Assembly (NCBI GenBank): GCA_029298735.1
Contig: JANSLP010000046.1
Coordinates: forward strand, 1 to 64,000
DNA length: 64,000 nucleotides
Origin: Ophiostoma sp. CBS 140.51
Taxonomy: Eukaryota; Ascomycota; Sordariomycetes; Ophiostomatales; Ophiostomataceae
Reading direction: 5' to 3'
Part shown: positions 58,442 to 64,000 of the stretch, in pieces
Position numbering within the stretch: the first letter of the stretch is position 1
Layout of the letters: the number at the start of each line of letters is the position of its first letter
Made by a program: the position numbers and the translations under genes
The notes under the pieces: generated by a model
Told to the model about the DNA's origin: nothing
The model's database searches: none
The model's input: the letters and a program-made list of their open reading frames with translations, nothing else

Positions 58442-59455
58442 CTACGCGTCACAGTGACCCCATTCGGGCTGGCACGCAACAATTGCAGGACAGAACTGTT
58501 CGCCATTGCCGCAGAAGCCAAACTGCGAACAGCACTGGCCAAAGGTTGAGCCAAGACACGTCTTGCCATTGCCGCACGAGCCGTCGGTAGTGACACTCAC
58601 ACCGGGTGGGAGAGCCGCAGCGGGCGAGGAGGTAGCAGGAGGAGGGGCCGCTGCCGAGGTAGTAGTGCTGGGCTTGGGTGCAGATGTTGGAGGAGGAGCG
58701 GCAGCTGAGGTGGTTGTAGGAACGGCAGGCTTGCTGGTGCCGCTGCTCGCAGGCCCCGGCGCCGAGAACCCGCCAAAACACAGACCAAATTTGGATTGAC
58801 AGCCCGTGCCGCAGAATTCGATACCGTCGCCGCAGTAGAAGAACTGGCTGCAGCACGAACCGCGACCGGAACCGGCACAGGTCGTGCTGTTGCCGCACAT
58901 GCCGTTGGTGCTAGGAACCAGCGTGCCGGGAGGAACAGGCGACGTCGAGACTGGAGGAGGCGGATTGGCGCTAGTGCTCGGGGGTGGGCGAGGAGCCGAT
59001 GTCGTAGTCGGAGGAGGCGGAACAGCGCTCGTGGTAGTCGGGGGCGGTGGCGGTGGAGCACGCGTCGTCGTTGTCACGGGAGGCGGGGGAGGTGCTGCCG
59101 TGGTCGTGGGAGGCGGCGGCGCCGTGGCCGACTGCGACTGGCCCAGGCACGAGCCAAAGTCTGACTGGCAGAGCGCAATCGGGTTGCAGAACTCGGCGCC
59201 CACGCCACAGTAGCCCCACTGTGAGCAGCACTGGCCGGCCGGGCACTTGGCGTTGCCGCCATCAGTACCGCAACGGCCGGCTGCAGCCTGACGGCCCTCG
59301 AGGACCGAAGCGGCACCCTGTTGACCTTGCCCGGGCTCATGGCGCTGGAAAATGCCACCAACGGCTCCGCCGAGCATCACGTTGGAGCCATAGCTGCCGT
59401 AGGCAGTGCTAGAGAGCGCCAGAGCGGCGCTCAGAGTGATAGAGGTCCACCGCAT
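58442..59455 (-). CDS. Secreted protein with three CBM18 chitin-binding modules
   Basis: A 337-aa secreted protein. The signal peptide covers about the first 20 residues. Three hevein-type (CBM18) modules each have eight cysteines: residues 61-103, 187-226 and 293-335. Each has the CCSQ(F/W) core and an aromatic-rich chitin-binding face (QWGYCG, QFFYCG, QFGFCG). Long Pro/Thr/Ser-rich linkers (about 105-185 and 230-292) are probably O-glycosylated. No catalytic domain is present, so it is expected to bind chitin in the wall or in the surroundings. In fungal pathogens such proteins may shield the wall or hide chitin fragments (known for LysM and some CBM18 proteins; inference here). The Met at 59455 is chosen because it begins a signal peptide; the open frame upstream to 59743 is a low-complexity leader. 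Confidence 0.92.
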   Translation of the reverse strand: MRWTSITLSAALALSSTAYGSYGSNVMLGGAVGGIFQRHEPGQGQQGAASVLEGRQAAAGRCGTDGGNAKCPAGQCCSQWGYCGVGAEFCNPIALCQSDFGSCLGQSQSATAPPPPTTTAAPPPPPVTTTTRAPPPPPPTTTSAVPPPPTTTSAPRPPPSTSANPPPPVSTSPVPPGTLVPSTNGMCGNSTTCAGSGRGSCCSQFFYCGDGIEFCGTGCQSKFGLCFGGFSAPGPASSGTSKPAVPTTTSAAAPPPTSAPKPSTTTSAAAPPPATSSPAAALPPGVSVTTDGSCGNGKTCLGSTFGQCCSQFGFCGNGEQFCPAIVACQPEWGHCDA

Positions 59456-62304
59456 TGTGCTCTTTCTGTAGGAAGTTCGGTGATCTGGCAACAAATGATG
59501 TCGAAATTCACTTGATGTCGGAGCGCTTGAGCCCGCCAAAGGAACAAGCAGATGTGCGTGAGAAGAAGAGATGCAGAAAAGACTGGCTGCAACGGAGAAA
59601 TTCAAACCGAAGCAATGAATAAGAAGGGAAAAAGAAAAATCAAAGAAGAAAAGAAAAGCAGGCGAAGGGGGCAGAGGGAAAGAAAAGGGGCAGGGGACAA
59701 AATAAAAACATGAAAGGGGGGAGGGAACAATAGAACTCAACACTTAAATTATCGGCATGATGTCAGCTAGAAGAAGGTTCCTGCAACCTATCCGCCGGCG
59801 GCTTAAGTTGTCGTAGATGAGCTGCTCTGTTTGTTTGCCTGCCCCCTGTTGATATCACCCCCTCTTCACGTCCTCGGCTGCATTGTCGAGTATACAATGG
59901 ATAAGGACGAAACAGGAAGATGCTGCTGGCCACTCAATGGATGGAGGTATAGGTAATAATCGTAAATGGAAGCTTTTGTTGGTGAGGAGCCAGCAACACC
60001 GAGCCAACAACTGTCATATTGGCTCCAAGACGGAACAATTGAGGGGAGATAGTAGGGATAGGATGCCCAATAAATGTTAGATTGCCGTGGTGAGTACACG
60101 GCTGAGAACATGTAGAAAATGGGAGACTTAGTAGACAATATTAGGAAAAGAGGTAAAGGTCAAGCAGGAGATGGCTAAAATACGCAGGTGCCGTCCATTC
60201 CGGGAGCTATCTGTCCGATCGTGGCTGTTCGTACAACCAATTGATCTGGGAGCAGGATAGAAAAGTCTCTTGATGCTTGAACAATGCCACGGAGGTGTGA
60301 ATATTGTAGCAAGGTATACATTTGTCGTCGCATGTAATCGGATTTTCAAGCCCATCAAAATAGGATGTGAGCGAGAGGTGTGCTATAGATAGGACCAGTA
60401 GATGCGACCTGCATCCCTCAAGAGCCGTGATAAAAGAGTTGGGCAGTAAAAACGGCAGAGCGAAAAAGATGAGGGTTGAAAACCACGCGGCTCGATGTTG
60501 TGGCAACCCACCGTTTCCAGATATGTGGGTCGCTCAATCGCGATGATGGTAAGAAGAGGCTGATGGCCTGCAGATGGCAAAGGTTGCAATGCGTGTTTCT
60601 AAATGCGAAGTGGTCTTGAATAGCTTGACTTCGATTCCTGTCTCCTCAGCAAAGCACCTTTTCTTGATCAGTGATACTGTCACAGGTAATGGAACTTGCC
60701 GAGATAGAAGGGCCGGTTTAGATGTGTATTACTGGTTGTTAGCCAAAGAACACAACAGGCGATACCTCTCGGGACGTGTATTCTGCCGACACGGGCGGAT
60801 TCTCGGCTGGGTGATATTTTGTACCTTGTCATGCCTTCACCATAATCCCTCGCTTCTCTTCTCGGTTGAGCTTGCGTACCTGTGGGGGTAATTATTTTTG
60901 TCAGAATAGATGAACTGGGGGAACGTGGGAAAAGGAGTGAAAATAGCTCCCGTTTTTTAAAATGCAACCGTGCATGGTGTGCGGAGAACGACAAAAAGCA
61001 CCCTTGGTATTAATAGGGACACGTGAATTGTCAAAAGACGATCGGTACCAGTTGGTAAGGAAGCTCGAAATTTTGTAGATTGTCGATTGACAGGTATGAC
61101 CGGCGGAAAGCAATCATTGTGGAATGATAAACATAGCGATGCTCTGTTATAATAACGCCCATGGGTTAATCCTTGCTCATTGTTTCTTCCCTGTGGCTGA
61201 ACACTGGGAAAATAACGGGTTGAAAATGAAGCAATGTTATGGGTTGCGGAGAGAGAGGCCATTTCAATGTCAACTGACCGGAAAATAGAACTGGGAGCTC
61301 AAAATTAGTACACGTATTCTGGCCAAGGTGAGCTCCTACCGTGTCCTTCTGTTCCCCTAAATGTACTTAGAAAACAAATGATAATCCAACAATGTAAAAC
61401 GGACTTGACGGTGAATGTTCCGATGGTATATTGGAAGTCGCAAATTGGATGACATTAGATGACATGAAAATCAAAAGCGGTTAGGGAGGTGGACATAAGA
61501 CTGCGGAGGCAGACGCGAGAACATAGCCAGGTGGAAATGCTAGCTGCCGAACCGCGGAATTGTGGACACTTCTTCCGGGAGAAGAGAGCAACTTCGAACA
61601 CCATTCTTTCCTGAATTTGAACCTCGCGTTGTAGAGTCGTGGTTTCTCAGAGGAGTCTTATTCTTGGCGCAAGGCACATAACTGTGGAGGAAGGTTGTAA
61701 CTGTCTTTTGCCGCGGGAAAATTTCCGCTCGTTTCGGTGACGGGTAAGGTAGAATCGCTAAGAATTAGTACGGACGACAAGATGATAGTAGTAATGATTG
61801 ATCAAAAAGGCATCAACACGGAGCCGTAGTCGGCGGAGAGCAGGTGGGGCAGAGCGAGGTGAGTTGAGAAGGGTATGGCTATTTCGTCTGTGATGGTTGT
61901 TTTTGACCATCGTGAGACCCTCATAATAAATAATCCATTGACTCGTTAATAAACAAAATCCAAATGAGAGTTTCCTAATAATTACACTGTGGTGTTGTTC
62001 CCAAAAAAAAAAAAAAAAGCAAAAAGACTGCAAAAATTGCAAAAATTGCATTGAGACCAAAAAGTCAAACATCAACCTTAAAAAGAGAAGCCCAAAGCCA
62101 AACCCGTGCCACTTGGCATGCCAGCCTGTCCAAGTGTCTTTTTTATGTATCTCTCGCGAGGTCAAAACCGACCAATCCAGTTTAAAAGGAAAAATCAAAG
62201 ATCCAAATTTTCAAATCAATCCCAAACGGGGAAAAACGAGAAAGGAGCTTGTATCAATGGTTCACGAGGCACTGGCCATACTCCGTGTCAACTTTTCAAA
62301 TTGT
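59456..62304. other. 2.8-kb region between the chitin-binding gene and a transcription factor gene
   Basis: Promoter of the chitin-binding gene and 3' side of the transcription factor gene. Next to the chitin-binding start (59560-59740) the plus strand is purine-rich. From about 59750 to 61750 composition is balanced, unlike other gaps, yet no frame over about 105 codons is found and none is recognised. A 15-16 nt A-run lies near 62003-62018. A short tandem GCAAAAATT (about 62030-62050) is also present. Confidence 0.45.
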
Positions 62305-64000
62305 TCACGTCGACGGACCGGAGCTCGGCATGTCGGTGCCGCTGTAGTTGTAGGTGTTCGCATCCGATGGGTTCGTCCCAAGCGGCGGCTGGTCCGTGCT
62401 GAAGAATTGGAAGGTCTGATCAGCAGCGGCGAACGGACCACTCTGGGCGTAATTTTGTAGAGTATCCTGTTCATTGTTAGTGAGGTGTCCAAACTTGTGT
62501 TGATTGCACAGCTTGACTTACCCAGTCAAAGTTCGTCGTGAAGTCCATGGTGTCGTCCATAATGTTCGGCACGGCACTGCCCATTGCCTGGTTGAACATA
62601 TTGAAGCCGGCCATGGAGCCCATCATGTCGCCGTTCAGGTCCGTCGCCGTAAGGCCGCCATCGATGGCAGCCGTCAGAGTCGGATCAATTGTGCCGTACG
62701 TCGTTCCACCGGGTGTCTGCACAGAGCCAAACATGGACGTCGTAGCAGGGACCGTGGTTGCAGCGGCCGTGTTGGCAGCCGTGCTCGGAGATGTCGTCGT
62801 AGAAGGAGGAGCTCCGAAACCAGGAATTGTTCCAGAGAGGATGTTGAGCGGTGCCATCATCTCGGGTTGGTCCAGCAGCGGATCAGTGAGGGGGGTGTCG
62901 ATGTGCACCGAGTTGTCAGAGGGCGTAGACTTGGCGCCCGGGGGAGGGTCGACGCTACAGATGCCCGACTGCACAAATGCCTCCGTGACACGCGGGCCCT
63001 CGGACGGAGCGGTGCCAATCTTCTCCAAGACAATGCGGATGATGTTGTAAGCCTTGTAGGCCTCCATCGATCCGTCGGCCAAGGGGCGCCAAATTTCTTT
63101 GGTTGAGTTGAGAATGTTGACCATTTCGGCGCGCTGTTCGCGCGTCCAGAAGCTGTCTTCTTCTCTGCCCTCCTTCGCTGCCAGGTTATCGAAACGGACC
63201 TCCAGTGCCACCAGCATAGCCGGAAGCAGGAAGTCCTTGGTCGCGATAGAAGCGACGTACCATTTAATGGATCGCAGACGGCCGTTCGCCTGAGATTCCT
63301 TGTTTAGCGTCTGGAGATGGTGCAGGGTCTCCATCGAGGCCTCAATCGCACTCCGTCTCGAGTGGGCATAACGTGGGTTCTGTCTGGCCCGAGACAGGTA
63401 CTTGCGGTGCAGCAGGCACATGATCTTCTGGTACAGACTATCAATGTTGAACCGTGCAATGATGAGAGTGAGAGGGTCTTGCGATCCCTCAAGAGGCTGA
63501 AGCTTCAGATGGGATGGGATCTCTTCTTTGACTTCGCGCAGGCGGGTGTCGAACCGGAGAATTTCTTCGTACGGAACGGGCTTACCGACGCGCGTCGTGG
63601 CCTGGAGAATGTTGCCCAGCTCCAGGCACAGCTTGACCTTGGCGATCATATAGGCAATGGGCGTCGGCTCCGAGTTCGGTCTCGAAGGCGGGAGCACCTT
63701 GGTGTTGGGGCCAAACTCCTCGTCAAAGATGTTTAACGGGAGTTGGGTGTCGCAATCGTGATCGTAGATCATGTTCGGCAGCGACACTTGGTGGGAGAAC
63801 ATGACATCGCACATCCGCACCAGAGCCCATGTCCTTCTGCGCATTTCTGCTTGGAAGGGTGTGATGGATGGGAACCATTTGGCATCCCGGTGATATCCCA
63901 TACGGAACGCCACTCTCGTGATCAGAGAGCCGATCAGCCAAAGGCCCAGATCGGCGTCCCAGCGAGATGAGTACTCGCCAAACACGTACAGGATCATGGT
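62305..64000 (-). CDS. Fungal-specific transcription factor, C-terminal part (5' end outside window)
   Basis: Partial gene running off the right edge. The visible part covers the fungal_trans domain (including GLWLIGSLITRVAFRMGYHRD and EMRRRTWALVRMCD), a helical middle and a Thr/Ala/Met/Gly-rich C-terminus. The DNA-binding domain, probably a Zn2Cys6 cluster, must lie beyond the window. Frame and splicing near the end are well supported: donor GTAAGT at 62521-62516, a CACTAAC-type branch point and acceptor ACAG give a 55-nt intron. The last exon 62466-62305 adds 53 residues (DTLQNYAQSG... ending SGPST, then TGA). This replaces the 22-codon read-through that would end near 62477. The tail is Gln, Asn, Phe and Tyr-rich like an activation domain. 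The regulated pathway is unknown. Confidence 0.86.

Noticed and set aside
59456..59743. N-terminal extension of the chitin-binding protein
   Set aside because: The extension would bury the clear signal peptide beginning at 59455 behind 96 residues of leader-like sequence.
59866..61262. Series of short frames in composition-balanced DNA
   Set aside because: They do not join by plausible splice sites into a protein I recognise; kept only as a note under the intergenic entry.

Overview
The window looks like nuclear DNA of a filamentous ascomycete (Pezizomycotina; a Sordariomycete is the likeliest guess, not proven). The genes are eukaryotic. Most introns are short (about 55-140 nt) with GT..AG ends and CTAAC or CTGAC branch points. 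The proteins include two fungal-type transcription factors, a secreted tyrosinase, CBM18 chitin-binding modules and a fungal GH16 enzyme. I see no tRNA, rRNA, CRISPR array or recognisable transposon protein. Thirteen protein genes are supported, about one per 5 kb, separated by long stretches of purine- or pyrimidine-skewed DNA.

Layout. 0.6-3.4 kb: SUV3-type mitochondrial RNA helicase (+), with a proposed first exon carrying a targeting presequence. 3.9-4.9 kb: secreted GH16 glucanase (-). 9.1-12.1 kb: Zn2Cys6 transcription factor, possibly TamA/DAL81-like (-), with a 648-nt intron holding a G-run cluster. 12.1-18.5 kb: no supported gene. 18.5-20.6 kb: four-exon tyrosinase (-). 24.0-25.2 kb: DapA/HOGA1-type aldolase (-). 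25.2-36.4 kb: 11 kb without a supported gene. 36.4-37.4 kb: 2-oxoglutarate/Fe(II) dioxygenase (-). 38.1-39.5 kb: uncharacterised protein (-) whose frame is crossed by three TAG codons that a phase-0 intron would remove. 40.2-46.2 kb: five-exon DNA2 nuclease-helicase (+). 47.1-47.5 kb: complex I ESSS-like subunit (+). 48.3-49.6 kb: mitochondrial branched-chain aminotransferase (-). 51.0-54.1 kb: SCY1/SCYL2 pseudokinase (+). 57.4-58.0 kb: small secreted protein (+). 58.4-59.5 kb: triple-CBM18 secreted protein (-). 62.3 kb to the window end: 3' part of a second fungal transcription factor (-).

Most genes are unrelated housekeeping or accessory functions and do not form a biosynthetic cluster. 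Three encode mitochondrial proteins (SUV3, ESSS, BCAT). Two neighbouring convergent genes (57.4-59.5 kb) both encode small secreted proteins, one of them chitin-binding, and are the best candidates for a shared extracellular role. The strongest puzzle is the 38.1-39.5 kb gene, where intron retention, stop readthrough or gene decay would each give a different protein. I found no clear previously undescribed multi-gene system.
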